NCBI RefSeq assembly: GCF_004570865.1
Contig: NZ_SPQS01000002.1
Coordinates: forward strand, 62,001-126,000
DNA from: Bradyrhizobium frederickii
GTDB taxonomy: Bacteria; Pseudomonadota; Alphaproteobacteria; Rhizobiales; Xanthobacteraceae
DNA: 64,000 bases
Direction of reading: 5' to 3'
Positions within the stretch are counted from its first letter, which is position 1. Every line of letters begins with the position of its first letter. Both the position numbers and the translations under genes were made by a program. Below the pieces are notes generated by a model. That model saw only the letters and a list, made by a program, of their open reading frames with translations, made no database searches and had not been told where the DNA came from. Below are positions 8,258-17,721 of the stretch, piece after piece.

Positions 8258-8893
8258 ATGGCCATCGTCACATCGAGCACCAACCAGATTTCGCCGGCCA
8301 ACGAGCGCCTGTATCACCAGAGTGCTCTGGTCGGTGACTGGAAGGGCAATTGGGTGGGCAACAACCAGCCCGTCGGCTTCAAGGTCGTGAACATCCGCGG
8401 CGCCCGGGCGCAGGTCGAGTACACCCATAACGGCCACACCGAGCGCGGCTTCGCCGAGGTCAGCGGGACGCTCATCACCTTTGGCGGGGTTACGGTCGGC
8501 ACCAAGGACGGCAAGAACATGGTGATGCTGTTCTCGTTCGGGGGCGCCGGCAAGCAGACCGCCAATCTCGAGAAGCAGGCCCCGCCGGCCTCCGACAGCC
8601 GCCTGATGGGAAGCTGGGGCGGTTATTCCAGCGCCAACGGCAAAAGCGCGAGCTTCAAGGTGCTGTCCGTCAATGGCAAGGAGGCCGAGGTCAGCGTCAC
8701 CACCGACGGCGTCACCCGTAAGGGCACCGGCTACGTCTACAAGAACGTGATCATGTTCGGGCAGACGCAAATCGCAACCGATGACGGGCAGAACGGCAAG
8801 GTCATCTACCAGGTCGGCACGAAATCCTTCATGGTGCCGGTGACGAAATATCCGCCGGCCGATTCATCGTCCTCCGTGGACCGGACCGCATAA
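8258..8893 (+). CDS. Hypothetical protein with two internal repeats
   Basis: I do not recognise a named family. The 211-residue protein appears to be built of two related blocks of about 75 residues. Block one starts near LVGDWKGNWVGNNQPVGFKV and block two near LMGSWGGYSSANGKSASFKV; each continues with a basic-strand segment (ARAQVEYTHNGHTERG against KEAEVSVTTDGVTRKG) and a glycine turn. The pattern suggests a repeated beta-sheet domain. There is no clear signal peptide. The start at 8258 (MAIVTSST) is preferred to an upstream start at 8207, which would add a basic, unrelated leader. Confidence 0.7.
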   Translation: MAIVTSSTNQISPANERLYHQSALVGDWKGNWVGNNQPVGFKVVNIRGARAQVEYTHNGHTERGFAEVSGTLITFGGVTVGTKDGKNMVMLFSFGGAGKQTANLEKQAPPASDSRLMGSWGGYSSANGKSASFKVLSVNGKEAEVSVTTDGVTRKGTGYVYKNVIMFGQTQIATDDGQNGKVIYQVGTKSFMVPVTKYPPADSSSSVDRTA

Positions 8894-9198
8894 CTTTCAC
8901 GACCCCGGTCCACCGGGCTGCGTCAGCGCCTTCAACTGCCGGTCGATCTGGCGCAGGGTCGCGCAGGCCTGCGAAGCAGCCCGCACCGATCAACCGCCAG
9001 ACTTCATCGGACAGCTCCACATGATCTGGAATCGTCTGCGGCAGATGGGCAGCGTCCTGCAGCGCGCGTGAGCAGGGGAACGTGCGGCATCAGGTTCGGC
9101 TATGGGGAGGCCCGTGGCTGCGACGTTGGCGCGGCCGCTCCGCTGGCATTGGCGATATCAGGGGAGTATATTCTGCAAAAGTCTTGACGGTAGTCTCA
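8894..9198. other. Intergenic region, no confident gene
   Basis: Nothing convincing is encoded here on the plus strand. The minus strand has fragments such as VELSDEVWRLIGAG in one frame and CATLRQIDRQLKALTQ in another, joined only across a frameshift. They may be the remains of a small protein gene, but I cannot name it. The end of the region holds the promoter area of the next gene. Confidence 0.4.
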
Positions 9199-9813
9199 AT
9201 GTCCAGCCTTGCCCCTTCACCCGTTCTTGCAGCTCTGCTCGCTATGCTTTGCGTGACGGTAGCACCGGTTCACGCCCAGGTCGCGCCGCTGAAATACTGG
9301 GTCCCCGGCGGGCCTTTCGGCCTCAGCGGTGGCGCCGACCAGAGTTCCGATATTTATGGCAATTCCACCAGCTTCAATGCCGGCGATCCGGATTGGCGCA
9401 GCAGCGCGAACGGCTTCTTCGTCGGCAGCCAGCGCGGCAACCTCAATTGGAGCGGCCTCAGTCAGACCGGACTCAGCCAGACCGGCCTTGCCGGCAATTT
9501 CAGCGCGCTCTCATATGACAGCACGCAGTTCGGCTACAACACCAAGACCATGGGCGGCATGCCCGTGACGTTCTTTGCCGGTTTCGACACGTTGAAATAT
9601 GGCAACGGCATCGGCAGCTCGGTTGCGCCGCTGACATCTGGCGCGGCGCCCGGCACCGGCGCATTCGCGGGCGTCGAGTTCAAGCCGACCTCCAATCTCA
9701 GCCTGTCGTTCGGGGCTGGATTCATTCAGCGAGATTCGGTCCGCATGGACAGCGATATCAGATCGAACATGCTGCCGGGCGAGTCGCCGGCGCTGAGCGG
9801 TTTGCGTCGTTAG
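9199..9813 (+). CDS. Hypothetical secreted protein, outer-membrane-like
   Basis: The 204-residue protein starts with a signal peptide ending VAPVHAQ near residue 27. The rest is rich in Gly, Ser, Asn and alternating hydrophobic residues, as in beta-barrel or autotransporter-like surface proteins. A short tandem LSQTG repeat is visible (GLSQTGLSQTGLAG). The ATG at 9199 directly begins the signal peptide; the longer frame from 9082 does not. No family was recognised. Its stop overlaps by 4 bases the stop end of the convergent nitroreductase-like gene. Confidence 0.65.
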   Translation: MSSLAPSPVLAALLAMLCVTVAPVHAQVAPLKYWVPGGPFGLSGGADQSSDIYGNSTSFNAGDPDWRSSANGFFVGSQRGNLNWSGLSQTGLSQTGLAGNFSALSYDSTQFGYNTKTMGGMPVTFFAGFDTLKYGNGIGSSVAPLTSGAAPGTGAFAGVEFKPTSNLSLSFGAGFIQRDSVRMDSDIRSNMLPGESPALSGLRR

Positions 9814-10889
9814 GGCCGCATCACCTGCTCTGGCGGACGCCGCAGCGATTTCGGCAGGTCCGGGCCGGTTCCGAAACGCATCACGATATCAGGGCGACGT
9901 TCGCCGAGTCCGAGTGAGGTTGCAAATTGCTGCCTCAGCGCCGCCACCTCGACCGGCTGATTGACGAAGGAATATTTGAGCCCCAGCGCGGTCGCCTGCA
10001 AACCGAAGCGCTGGCAGGCGCGGCCGACTGCGATCCAGTGCGATTTGTCACTGCGCTCGGCCGCGAGCACGACGACGCCCGCAGAGCTGGCGAGCTGGTC
10101 GCGGTACTTCTTGTTTTCCCCGCTCTCGGTAAAGAAGAGCTTGAGCATCGGCCGCGCCAGCCACGGCGGCAGCGAGGGGTTTCCCGAGGCCGGTGCGAAC
10201 AGCCCGTCCAAGGTCGCGACCGCCTCCGCCTCGTTGAAGCGAATCCAGCTCACGAGCTCGCGCATGAAGGCCTTGTCGCGCATTTGCGCCGAGTTGCCTT
10301 CGAGCACGTAGTCGGTAACCCCGGCGATCGCGGCGCGCTCGGTCATCAGGATTGCCGTGACACCGGGTTCGCGACAGATGCTCTCGAGCCGGCGCAAGGT
10401 CTCGGGCGCGGCGGGCCTGCCATCGAACGCCGCGCGGGTGCATTGCCTGATCGGAATTGCGGCGGCCAATGCCGATGCGTCCGGCGGGGCTTGCTCGAGC
10501 GCGATCACGATCCGCTCGCCGTCGATGACCGGATCGGCGCGCCAGCCCAGTGCGGACGCAGCGAGGATGAGGTTTTCGGCGGCGCAGCCAAGACTGACAA
10601 AGAGGTGATGGTCGTCCGGATCCACCGCCGGACAGCGGCGCGAAAAATCCGGCGCAATCGCGATTTCGTTGCCGCGGGCGGAGAAGACCCACGGCTGGGT
10701 GTTGTGGCTGTTGGCCGCGAGGGTGGCAAAGCGCACGAGCTCGCGATCCCGCGGCACGGCCTGCAGCGGAGCCCGTGACGTCGTTACCGCCCCGTCGTAG
10801 GTCATCGCCGCCGCAGCAGCGGGGAAGTCGCCGATAGCCGCTGCGGAAAAGCCCAGCGCGGCCGCGGTGAACTGTCGTCGGTCAAGCAC
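9810..10889 (-). CDS. Nitroreductase-family protein (Acg-like) with twin-arginine-like leader
   Basis: The 359-residue protein resembles the Acg-type branch of FMN nitroreductases, which are larger than classic nitroreductases. ATLAANSHNTQPWVF near residue 55 is the typical flavin-binding entry, and LGCAAENLILAASALG and ALGLKYSFVNQPVEV follow the family pattern. The N-terminus DRRQFTAAALGFSAAA looks like a Tat signal, so it may act in the periplasm. GTG 10889 is chosen because it places DRRQF at the start and has GGAG upstream; an in-frame ATG at 10976 is an alternative. Substrate unknown. Confidence 0.75.
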   Translation of the reverse strand: MLDRRQFTAAALGFSAAAIGDFPAAAAAMTYDGAVTTSRAPLQAVPRDRELVRFATLAANSHNTQPWVFSARGNEIAIAPDFSRRCPAVDPDDHHLFVSLGCAAENLILAASALGWRADPVIDGERIVIALEQAPPDASALAAAIPIRQCTRAAFDGRPAAPETLRRLESICREPGVTAILMTERAAIAGVTDYVLEGNSAQMRDKAFMRELVSWIRFNEAEAVATLDGLFAPASGNPSLPPWLARPMLKLFFTESGENKKYRDQLASSAGVVVLAAERSDKSHWIAVGRACQRFGLQATALGLKYSFVNQPVEVAALRQQFATSLGLGERRPDIVMRFGTGPDLPKSLRRPPEQVMRP

Positions 10890-10991
10890 GAACGTCCGCT
10901 CCGCATCCCATGTCGCGCCTCCTGGCGCAAACGCGCTTCTAGCACCCAACGCGTTGCAACGATTGACCGGAATCAAGACCGGGCACCGAGG

Positions 10992-12266
10992 TTAGCGCGT
11001 GAAGCGCGCCACCAGCTCCACATGCGGCGTGTGGCGGAATTGATCGACCGGCACCACCGACTCCAGCCGATAACCGCCGTCGATCAGCAGCCGTGCGTCG
11101 CGGGCAAAGGTTGCGACGTTGCAGGACACGGCGACCACGACGGGCACCTTGCTTGCAGCGAGCTTCAGTGCCTGCGCCTGCGCGCCCTGACGCGGCGGAT
11201 CGAACACCACGGCGTCGAAGTCGCGCAGCTCGGGCGGCACCAGGGGACGGCGGAACAGGTCGCGCGGCTCGCACTTGATAGGCTTCAGGCCTGGTGTGCG
11301 TGCGGCCTTCACCAGCGCTGCGACGGCGCCGGAATCGCTGTCGTAAGCAGTGATTCGCGCCTTCTCGGCGAGCCGTAGCGCGAACGGGCCGACGCCGCAG
11401 AAGAGGTCGAGAACGTCCTTGGCCTTGCCGATGCGCTCAGTGACGAGCGCGGCGAGCGTTTCTTCGCCCGCCACCGTTGCCTGCAGGAACGAGCCCGGCG
11501 GCAGCGTCACTTCGGCGCGCCCCATCTTCACCGTCGGCGGCAGGCGTTGCAGCACCAGCTCGCCGTGCCGCGTCAGCCGCGCCAGGCGGTGCTGCTCGGC
11601 GACGCGCGACAGCGCCGTGACCAGCGGCGTCGGCAGCGGCCCGGAGCCGCGCAGGTCGACATCGAGGCCGTTGGCGGTGGCGGTGACCTGGATGTCGAGC
11701 GGCTTGGTCACCGGCATCTTCGACGTCAGCGGTTCGGCGAGCGCCCAGGCGGCATCGAGCGCGCCGTCGAGCGCGGGATCGAGGATCGGGCAGCGGTCGA
11801 TCGGGATGACGTCGTGCGAACTCGTCGCCGAGAAACCGACTTTGAGAACATCATGCGTGCCGAAGCGGCCGTGCAGCGTGATGCGCCGGCGGCCGGCGCC
11901 ATGGGCGTCGACCAGCGGCGCCACCTCGCAATCGATGCCGGCCTGTGCCAGCGTCTCCACCACGATGCCGCGCTTCCAGGCGTGATAGGGCTCCGCCGCC
12001 CAATGCTGGATCGCGCAGCCGCCGCAGACGCCGAAATGCGGGCAGAACGGTTCGATGCGCTCGGGGCTTGCGACATCGACCGCGAGCAGCTTGCGGCGAT
12101 CGGGATGGTGGCCCACGACGTGATCGACCTCGACGGTCTCGCCGCCGAGCGTATAGGGCACGTAGACCGCATCGCCCGCGCTGAGGCAGACGCCGTCGCC
12201 GCGATGGCCGACATGATCGATGGTCAGACGCTCAACCACGGCGCGCGCCCAGGAAGAATTCGGCAT
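10992..12266 (-). CDS. TrmA/RumA-type RNA (uracil-5-)-methyltransferase
   Basis: This SAM-dependent enzyme methylates C5 of a uridine in rRNA or tRNA. Near residue 80 the iron-sulfur cysteines [11 protein letters not shown] are visible, with a further Cys in DRCPIL. The SAM motif is [13 protein letters not shown], and the catalytic Cys lies in [14 protein letters not shown] after the VFDPPRQGA motif. The ATG at 12266 overlaps the end of the tlyA-like gene by 35 bases; a GTG at 12239 is an alternative. The overlap suggests the two RNA methyltransferases are cotranslated. 23S rRNA is the likelier target, by family. Confidence 0.88.
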   Translation of the reverse strand: MPNSSWARAVVERLTIDHVGHRGDGVCLSAGDAVYVPYTLGGETVEVDHVVGHHPDRRKLLAVDVASPERIEPFCPHFGVCGGCAIQHWAAEPYHAWKRGIVVETLAQAGIDCEVAPLVDAHGAGRRRITLHGRFGTHDVLKVGFSATSSHDVIPIDRCPILDPALDGALDAAWALAEPLTSKMPVTKPLDIQVTATANGLDVDLRGSGPLPTPLVTALSRVAEQHRLARLTRHGELVLQRLPPTVKMGRAEVTLPPGSFLQATVAGEETLAALVTERIGKAKDVLDLFCGVGPFALRLAEKARITAYDSDSGAVAALVKAARTPGLKPIKCEPRDLFRRPLVPPELRDFDAVVFDPPRQGAQAQALKLAASKVPVVVAVSCNVATFARDARLLIDGGYRLESVVPVDQFRHTPHVELVARFTR

Positions 12267-12966
12267 TGCCGTCACCGCCCGCAATCGGGGAGGGAAATAC
12301 CTCGATATCGGTGCAGCCGAGCGACGCCGTGAAGGCCGCGATGTCGTCGCAGATGGCCTGGTGCACGGCGGCGTCGCGGACGATGCCCTTCTTGTTGTGC
12401 TTCCTGTCAGCCTCGAATTGCGGCTTGATCAGCGCGAGCAGGCTCATCGGCGCGGCGGCGAGGGACAGTGCCACCGGCAGCACCGTCTTGAGCGAGATGA
12501 AGCTGACGTCGATGACGACGACATCGGGCCGTGCCGGCAGCCGCTTGCCCTCATAGCTGCGGATGTCGGTCTCCTCCATCGAGACGATCTTGGGATGGTC
12601 GCGTAGCGAGGAATGCAGCTGGCTGGTGCCGACATCGACGGCGAACACCAGGCTCGCGCCGTTCGCCAACAGCACCTCGGTGAAACCGCCGGTGGACGCC
12701 CCGACGTCGAGGCAGACATGGTCCTCGATCTCGATTGGATAGCGTTCCAGCGCGCCGGCGAGCTTGACGCCGCCGCGGGAGACGTAGGGGTGCGCGGGCT
12801 CGGCCTGGATCACCGCGTCCTCGGCGATGGTCTCCGACGGTTTGGCGACCTGCTTGTCGTCGGCCCTGACGAGGCCGGCCTCGATCGCCGCGCGCGCTCG
12901 CGCCCGGCTCTCGAACAGGCCGCGCTCGACCAGCAATACATCCGCGCGCTTGCGGGCAGGGGACAT
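12232..12966 (-). CDS. TlyA-family rRNA 2'-O-methyltransferase (S4 + FtsJ-like)
   Basis: The 244-residue protein has an N-terminal S4 RNA-binding domain ([20 protein letters not shown]) and an FtsJ-like methyltransferase domain beginning with [12 protein letters not shown] and the SAM motif [30 protein letters not shown] strand residues and [10 protein letters not shown] follow. TlyA enzymes methylate ribose positions in 16S and 23S rRNA; older annotations call them hemolysins. ATG 12966 was chosen because it directly precedes the S4 domain. It is the first of two overlapping RNA methyltransferase genes. Confidence 0.9.
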   Translation of the reverse strand: MSPARKRADVLLVERGLFESRARARAAIEAGLVRADDKQVAKPSETIAEDAVIQAEPAHPYVSRGGVKLAGALERYPIEIEDHVCLDVGASTGGFTEVLLANGASLVFAVDVGTSQLHSSLRDHPKIVSMEETDIRSYEGKRLPARPDVVVIDVSFISLKTVLPVALSLAAAPMSLLALIKPQFEADRKHNKKGIVRDAAVHQAICDDIAAFTASLGCTDIEVFPSPIAGGDGNAEFFLGARRG

Positions 12967-13040
12967 CGGTTCTCTCAAGAGGGCGTTTTGCTGAGCATGA
13001 TCTTATCGGAAAACCGCTGCACACTTTTCCGGATCATGCT

Positions 13041-13595
13041 CTATGTAGCGATCAATCGCGCGGCCGCCATCCGGACGCAAGCCTCGAACGCGGCCAGATC
13101 GTGCCAGACGTCGATGGGCGCCACGGTCGGCGTCACCAGCGGGCAGCCATGCAGCTCCAGCGCATGGATCATCATGAGATTGTCGACGAGGCCGAAATCC
13201 TCGACGGTCAGGCCCTGCGCGTCGATCAGCCGCCCGTCCTCGGACGTGACGTCCATGAAGCGGCTGAGGCGGTCGGCATAGGTGGCGCCGTCATTGGCAT
13301 AAGCGAGGCAGAACTTGCCGCGGCCGGCCATGTAGCCGAGCTCGTAGACGGTGCCGGGATCGGCGCCGGCGCCGCGGAACGGGGTGAGGTTGGCGATGAT
13401 GGCATCGGCCTCGTCCATCATCGCCTCGTTGCCGCAGAAGATCTGCCGCGCGGCATCGGGCGCCGTGAGGTCGATCGCGTTGTCGAGGGGATAGAGGCCG
13501 GTCAGGCCGTGTGCGGCGCAGACATCGACCTTGCGACGGCCGATCTCGATGGCATCCGGCAGGAACACGTCGGGACCTGCCAGATAGATCTTCAT
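13041..13595 (-). CDS. Nucleoside 2-deoxyribosyltransferase family protein
   Basis: The 184-residue protein matches the nucleoside 2-deoxyribosyltransferase superfamily. It starts with MKIYLAGPDVFLPDA, the substrate-binding strand-loop, has ADAIIANLTPFRGAGADPGT, and places the likely catalytic Glu in VYELGYMAGRGK. Members cleave or transfer the base of nucleosides or nucleotides. ATG 13595 fits the family start exactly. Palindromic repeats fill the space to the dxs gene upstream on the same strand. The substrate is not identifiable by eye. Confidence 0.85.
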   Translation of the reverse strand: MKIYLAGPDVFLPDAIEIGRRKVDVCAAHGLTGLYPLDNAIDLTAPDAARQIFCGNEAMMDEADAIIANLTPFRGAGADPGTVYELGYMAGRGKFCLAYANDGATYADRLSRFMDVTSEDGRLIDAQGLTVEDFGLVDNLMMIHALELHGCPLVTPTVAPIDVWHDLAAFEACVRMAAARLIAT

Positions 13596-13650
13596 GCGTC
13601 TGTACCGGAAAATCTGAGTCGAGGAGCAAGCCGCAGAGTGCGGTCTGCTC

Positions 13651-13674
13651 CCTCCCCTGCTTGCGGGGGAGGGG
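13651..13674. repeat. Imperfect palindrome of the CCTCCCC...GGGGAGG type
   Basis: CCTCCCCTGC and GCGGGGGAGG form a stem around TT. It belongs to the same loose family as the palindromes at 5096 and 13773, and lies between dxs and the deoxyribosyltransferase. Confidence 0.55.
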
Positions 13675-13772
13675 TGGGGAGAGGGTGCCCCAGCACGCGA
13701 GAACCCCCAAGAGGAGAAGACCCTCACCCGGATCGCACTGGACGATGCTTCGCATCACCAGGAGCGATCCGA

Positions 13773-13794
13773 CCTCTCCCGCAAGCGGGAGAGG
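13773..13794. repeat. Perfect palindrome CCTCTCCCGC-AA-GCGGGAGAGG
   Basis: Ten-base arms flank an AA loop, 12 bases beyond the dxs stop codon. It is nearly identical to the element at 5096. On the minus strand it lies just downstream of dxs and could serve as a 3' stabiliser or weak terminator. Confidence 0.7.
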
Positions 13795-13805
13795 TGAACT
13801 CACTA

Positions 13806-15734
13806 TCAGGCCAGCTTGACCGTCTCGGCCTTGACGTCCTTGCCGAGCGCTTCGAACACCTTGGCGACGATGCCCTTGGCGTCGAGGCCGGCGCGGGCGT
13901 ACATCGCGGCGGGCGTGTCGTGATCCTGGAACACGTCGGGCAGCACCATCGAACGGAACTTGACCATGCCGCTGTCGAGCACGCCCTGGTCGGTCAGGAA
14001 CTGCGCGACATGCGAGCCGAAGCCGCCGACCGAGCCTTCCTCGATCGTGATCAGGATCTCATGGTCGCGGGCGAGCTTGAGCACCAGCTCGGTGTCGAGC
14101 GGCTTCATGAAGCGCGCGTCCGCGATCGTGGTGGACAGGCCGTGGGCGGCAAGCTCATCGGCTGCCTTCTCGCATTCGGCGAGGCGCGTGCCGAAGGAGA
14201 GCAGGGCGATCTTGCTGCCTTGGCGGATCATGCGCCCCTTGCCGACCTCGAGCGGAATGCCGACCTCGGGCATCTCGATGCCGCGGCCTTCGCCGCGCGG
14301 ATAGCGCAGCGAGCTCGGACGGTCGTTGATCGCCACCTGGGTCGCCACCATGTGCACGAGCTCGGCTTCGTCCGCTGCCGCCATGATCACCATGTTCGGC
14401 AGACAGCCGAGATAGGCGTTGTCGAACGAGCCGGCATGGGTCGCGCCGTCGGCGCCGACGAGACCGGCGCGGTCGATGGCGAAGCGGACGGGCAGGCTCT
14501 GGATCGCGACGTCGTGCACGATCTGGTCGTAGCCGCGCTGCAGGAAGGTCGAGTAGATCGCGCAGAACGGCTTGTAGCCTTCGGTGGCGAGGCCCGCGGC
14601 AAACGTCACCGCGTGCTGCTCGGCGATGCCGACGTCGAAGGTGCGGTCCGGGAAGGCCTTGTTGAAGATGTCGACGCCGGTGCCCGACGGCATCGCCGCG
14701 GTGATGGCGACGATCTTGTCGTCCTTCTGCGCTTCCTTGACCAGGCTCTGGCCGAACACGTTCTGATAGGCCGGCGCGTTCGGTTTTGCTTTCGCCTGGG
14801 TGCCGGTGGCGACGTCGAACTTGACGACGGCGTGGTACTTGTCGGCGGATGCTTCCGCCGGGCCGTAGCCCTTGCCCTTCTGCGTCACGACGTGGACCAG
14901 GATCGGGCCGGTCTCCATGTCGCGGACGTTCTTCAGCACGGGCAGCAGATGGTCGAGATTGTGGCCATCGATCGGGCCGACATAGTAGAAGCCGAGCTCC
15001 TCGAACAGCGTGCCGCCGTCCATCATGAAGCCGCGGGAATATTCCTCGACGCGGTTGGCGCGGTTGGCGATGATCTTGGGCAGGCGCTTGTTGATCTGCT
15101 TGGCCGCATCGCGCAGCGTGCGATAGGTCTTGCCTGAGTAGAGGCGCGACAGATAGGCGCTCATGGCGCCGACCGGCGGCGCAATCGACATGTCGTTGTC
15201 GTTGAGAATGACGATCAGGCGCGAGTTCATCGCACCCGCATTGTTCATGGCCTCATAGGCCATGCCGGCCGACATCGCGCCGTCACCGATGACGGCGATG
15301 ACGTTGTTCTTGCCGCCGGAGAGGTCGCGCGCCACGGCCATGCCGAGGCCGGCGGAGATCGAGGTCGAGGAGTGCGCCGCGCCGAACGGATCGTAATCGC
15401 TCTCGCTGCGCTTGGTGAAGCCGGACAGCCCGCCGCCGGTGCGCAGGGTGCGGATGCGATCGCGCCGGCCGGTGAGAATCTTGTGCGGATAGGCCTGGTG
15501 GCCGACGTCCCAGATCAGCCGATCGCGCGGCGTGTCGAAGACGTAATGGATCGCGGTGGTGAGCTCGACCACGCCGAGGCCCGCCCCGAAGTGACCGCCG
15601 GTCACCGAGACGGCATCGATGGTCTCCTGCCGCAACTCATCGGCGACCTGGCGAACCTGCTCGACCTTGAGCTTGCGCAGGTCTTCCGGCGTCCGGATGG
15701 TATCGAGAAGCGGCGTTTTACTGTATGCGTTCAC
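13806..15734 (-). CDS. dxs: 1-deoxy-D-xylulose-5-phosphate synthase
   Basis: DXS condenses pyruvate and glyceraldehyde 3-phosphate with thiamine diphosphate, the first step of the MEP isoprenoid pathway. The 642-residue length is standard. The [16 protein letters not shown] segment near residue 50 and the thiamine-diphosphate motif [19 protein letters not shown] near 150 are clear, and the transketolase central domain contains [15 protein letters not shown]. The GTG at 15734 ([13 protein letters not shown]) is preferred; a TTG at 15746 would add four residues. It lies in the order HDAC-like gene, xseB, dxs, deoxyribosyltransferase, tlyA on one strand. Confidence 0.97.
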   Translation of the reverse strand: MNAYSKTPLLDTIRTPEDLRKLKVEQVRQVADELRQETIDAVSVTGGHFGAGLGVVELTTAIHYVFDTPRDRLIWDVGHQAYPHKILTGRRDRIRTLRTGGGLSGFTKRSESDYDPFGAAHSSTSISAGLGMAVARDLSGGKNNVIAVIGDGAMSAGMAYEAMNNAGAMNSRLIVILNDNDMSIAPPVGAMSAYLSRLYSGKTYRTLRDAAKQINKRLPKIIANRANRVEEYSRGFMMDGGTLFEELGFYYVGPIDGHNLDHLLPVLKNVRDMETGPILVHVVTQKGKGYGPAEASADKYHAVVKFDVATGTQAKAKPNAPAYQNVFGQSLVKEAQKDDKIVAITAAMPSGTGVDIFNKAFPDRTFDVGIAEQHAVTFAAGLATEGYKPFCAIYSTFLQRGYDQIVHDVAIQSLPVRFAIDRAGLVGADGATHAGSFDNAYLGCLPNMVIMAAADEAELVHMVATQVAINDRPSSLRYPRGEGRGIEMPEVGIPLEVGKGRMIRQGSKIALLSFGTRLAECEKAADELAAHGLSTTIADARFMKPLDTELVLKLARDHEILITIEEGSVGGFGSHVAQFLTDQGVLDSGMVKFRSMVLPDVFQDHDTPAAMYARAGLDAKGIVAKVFEALGKDVKAETVKLA

Positions 15735-16331
15735 GGCGATTTCCAATTTGTCAGCACCGGAAGGTCATTCCGGTGCGCGATGGGTTTGCACAATATCGGC
15801 GCAGCGCGAGTCCTAACCGTCGGAGCCACCTGCATGGGCCAAAGCCCCGTCTTCAAGCTTAGGTAAGCTTAAGTGCGCTCCGGTTCAGTCTCTGTGATCC
15901 CTGTCACTTAGATCGGCTTCGTCCGTCCCAAGCCAATTTCATTAGCAGTTTGAAGCCCTTGTCGTCGGTAATCGGTGCCCACGCAAGGCTTGCAAAAAGC
16001 CACACTCCGCGCAGCTTTACACCAAAGCTGGGGCCAAAGCCAACCCGGCGGACCGATTAGGGGTATGCAGATGCAACCGGCGGGCCAGAGTGGTTAACCG
16101 TGGCGCGGGACGTCGGGTTCCAGGTTTGCCTGGTCCTTGTCAGCATTTTCGAGCAATTGGGAGCCCTTTCACTTCAAGGGGCCGTCCGGAGCCGGACGAT
16201 CCCGGCCCACCGCCATGGAACCGGGATCCGTCGCGGGCACGCAGCTGTGCGATCTGAAGACCTGGCAGGCGCTGCGACCAGCGAAGACGTTTCACCGGAG
16301 CGCGGTCAGAAATGGACAGGAGGGCCTCGGC
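15735..16331. other. Intergenic region between xseB and dxs, no gene seen
   Basis: About 600 bases lie between these same-strand genes. Open frames here do not resemble a protein I know, and I see no tRNA cloverleaf. A short inverted repeat AAGCTTAGGTAAGCTT lies near 15857. The dxs promoter should be in the left half. Confidence 0.5.
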
Positions 16332-16583
16332 CTATTGAACGTCGAGCGGCGCCGTGCCGGTGGCCTGGCCGGTGGCATCCGTGGTGATCTTGTCGACGCG
16401 CGCCTCGGCCTGGCGCAGCAGTTCCTCGCAGCGGCGCTTCAGCGCCTCGCCGCGCTCGTAGATGGTCACGGATTCCTCGAGCGGCACCTTGCCGTCCTCG
16501 AGCCGCTTCACGATCGTTTCGAGTTCCTCGATCGCGCGTTCGAAGGTGAGCCTGGAGACGTCGACTTGGGTGTTTTCGGCCAT
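16332..16583 (-). CDS. xseB: Exodeoxyribonuclease VII small subunit
   Basis: XseB is the small subunit that, in several copies, binds XseA to form exonuclease VII, which degrades single-stranded DNA. The 83-residue protein contains the family core LTFERAIEELETIVKRLEDG followed by PLEESVTIYERGEALKRRCE, predicted as two helices. ATG 16583 (MAENTQ) fits the family; the in-frame extension to 16661 does not. It lies 74 bases downstream of the histone-deacetylase-like gene. Confidence 0.93.
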   Translation of the reverse strand: MAENTQVDVSRLTFERAIEELETIVKRLEDGKVPLEESVTIYERGEALKRRCEELLRQAEARVDKITTDATGQATGTAPLDVQ

Positions 16584-16657
16584 ATCCGTTTCCGATTGCC
16601 CGATTCGCTTGGCCCACAGTGAAGGCCGGTTTTGCGGGCTTAATGTGGCGAGTGCTT

Positions 16658-17587
16658 TCAAGCGCCCATCAGGGCGCCGACATGCGCCGTAACAGATTCT
16701 TTCAGTCCTTGCAGGTCATAGCCGCCCTCGAGCACCGAGACAACACGCCCTCCGGCGGTCTTGTCGGCGAGATCCATCAGCTTGCGCGTCACCCAGGCAT
16801 AATCCTCCGCGCGCAAATTCAGCGAGGCCAGCGGATCGCGGTAATGCGCGTCGAAGCCGGCGGAGATGACGAACAGCTCGGGGCTGAATTTCTCGAGCTG
16901 CGGCAGGATCAAGTTCTCGAACGCGGAGCGGAATTCCGGCCCGCCGTCCTCAGAGGCAAGCGGCGCGTTGACGATGGTGTCGTGGTCGCCGCGTTCGCTC
17001 TTGGCGCCGGTGCCCGGAAACAGCGGCATCTGGTGCGTCGAGCAGTACATCACGGTCGGGTCCGACCAGAAGATGTCCTGCGTGCCGTTGCCGTGATGCA
17101 CGTCGAAATCGACGATGGCGGCGCGCTTGATGCCGTATTTGCGCTGCGCATGGCGCGCGGCGATCGCAACGTTGTCGAAGAAGCAGAAGCCCATCGGCTT
17201 GCCGATCTCGGCGTGATGTCCGGGCGGACGCACCGCGACGAAGGCGTTGCGATGCTCGCCCGCCATCACCGCGTCGGTCGCCGCAACCGCGCCGCCGACG
17301 CCGCGCATCACCGCTTCCCACGTGCCCGGCGACATCGACGTGTCGCCATCTATATAGACCTGCCCGCTGGCCGGCGCGATGTGGCGCAGCTCGGTGACGT
17401 AGTGCTCGTTGTGGCAGAGCGTGACGAGATCGAGATCGCCCTCAGGCGCCTGGTCGCGCGCCAGGAACTGGAAGCGCTCATGCGACAGCGCTTCCTCCAC
17501 CGCACGCAGGCGATCGGGCCTTTCAGGATGTCCCGGCGGCGTGACATGGTCGAGGCAGGCCTTGTGGGACAGGAGAAGCGTGCTCAT
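16658..17587 (-). CDS. Histone deacetylase-like amidohydrolase (acetylpolyamine hydrolase family)
   Basis: The 309-residue protein belongs to the zinc-dependent histone deacetylase superfamily. Catalytic and zinc residues are visible: [35 protein letters not shown] and the [11 protein letters not shown]yr. Bacterial members deacetylate polyamines, acetoin-related or other small substrates; the actual substrate is not known. ATG 17587 gives [20 protein letters not shown], which matches the family start. Its neighbour is xseB, an arrangement I recall in related genomes. Confidence 0.9.
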   Translation of the reverse strand: MSTLLLSHKACLDHVTPPGHPERPDRLRAVEEALSHERFQFLARDQAPEGDLDLVTLCHNEHYVTELRHIAPASGQVYIDGDTSMSPGTWEAVMRGVGGAVAATDAVMAGEHRNAFVAVRPPGHHAEIGKPMGFCFFDNVAIAARHAQRKYGIKRAAIVDFDVHHGNGTQDIFWSDPTVMYCSTHQMPLFPGTGAKSERGDHDTIVNAPLASEDGGPEFRSAFENLILPQLEKFSPELFVISAGFDAHYRDPLASLNLRAEDYAWVTRKLMDLADKTAGGRVVSVLEGGYDLQGLKESVTAHVGALMGA

Positions 17588-17721
17588 CAGGTCGGCCTCA
17601 CAAGAAACGGGCTTTCGTCGTCGCTTGGCGCATCCGGCGCCAAAACGCAATGCAAAACCCAATCTATGCGCTTAGGCGGCAATGGCAAAGGGGCGTAGCG
17701 GGCCCAGCCGTTTGACCCGGA

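Noticed and set aside
13101..15137. 678-codon open frame on the plus strand
   Set aside because: It is antisense to dxs and the deoxyribosyltransferase gene; its sequence is rich in Arg/Gly/Asp shadows with no family features, as expected in high-GC DNA.
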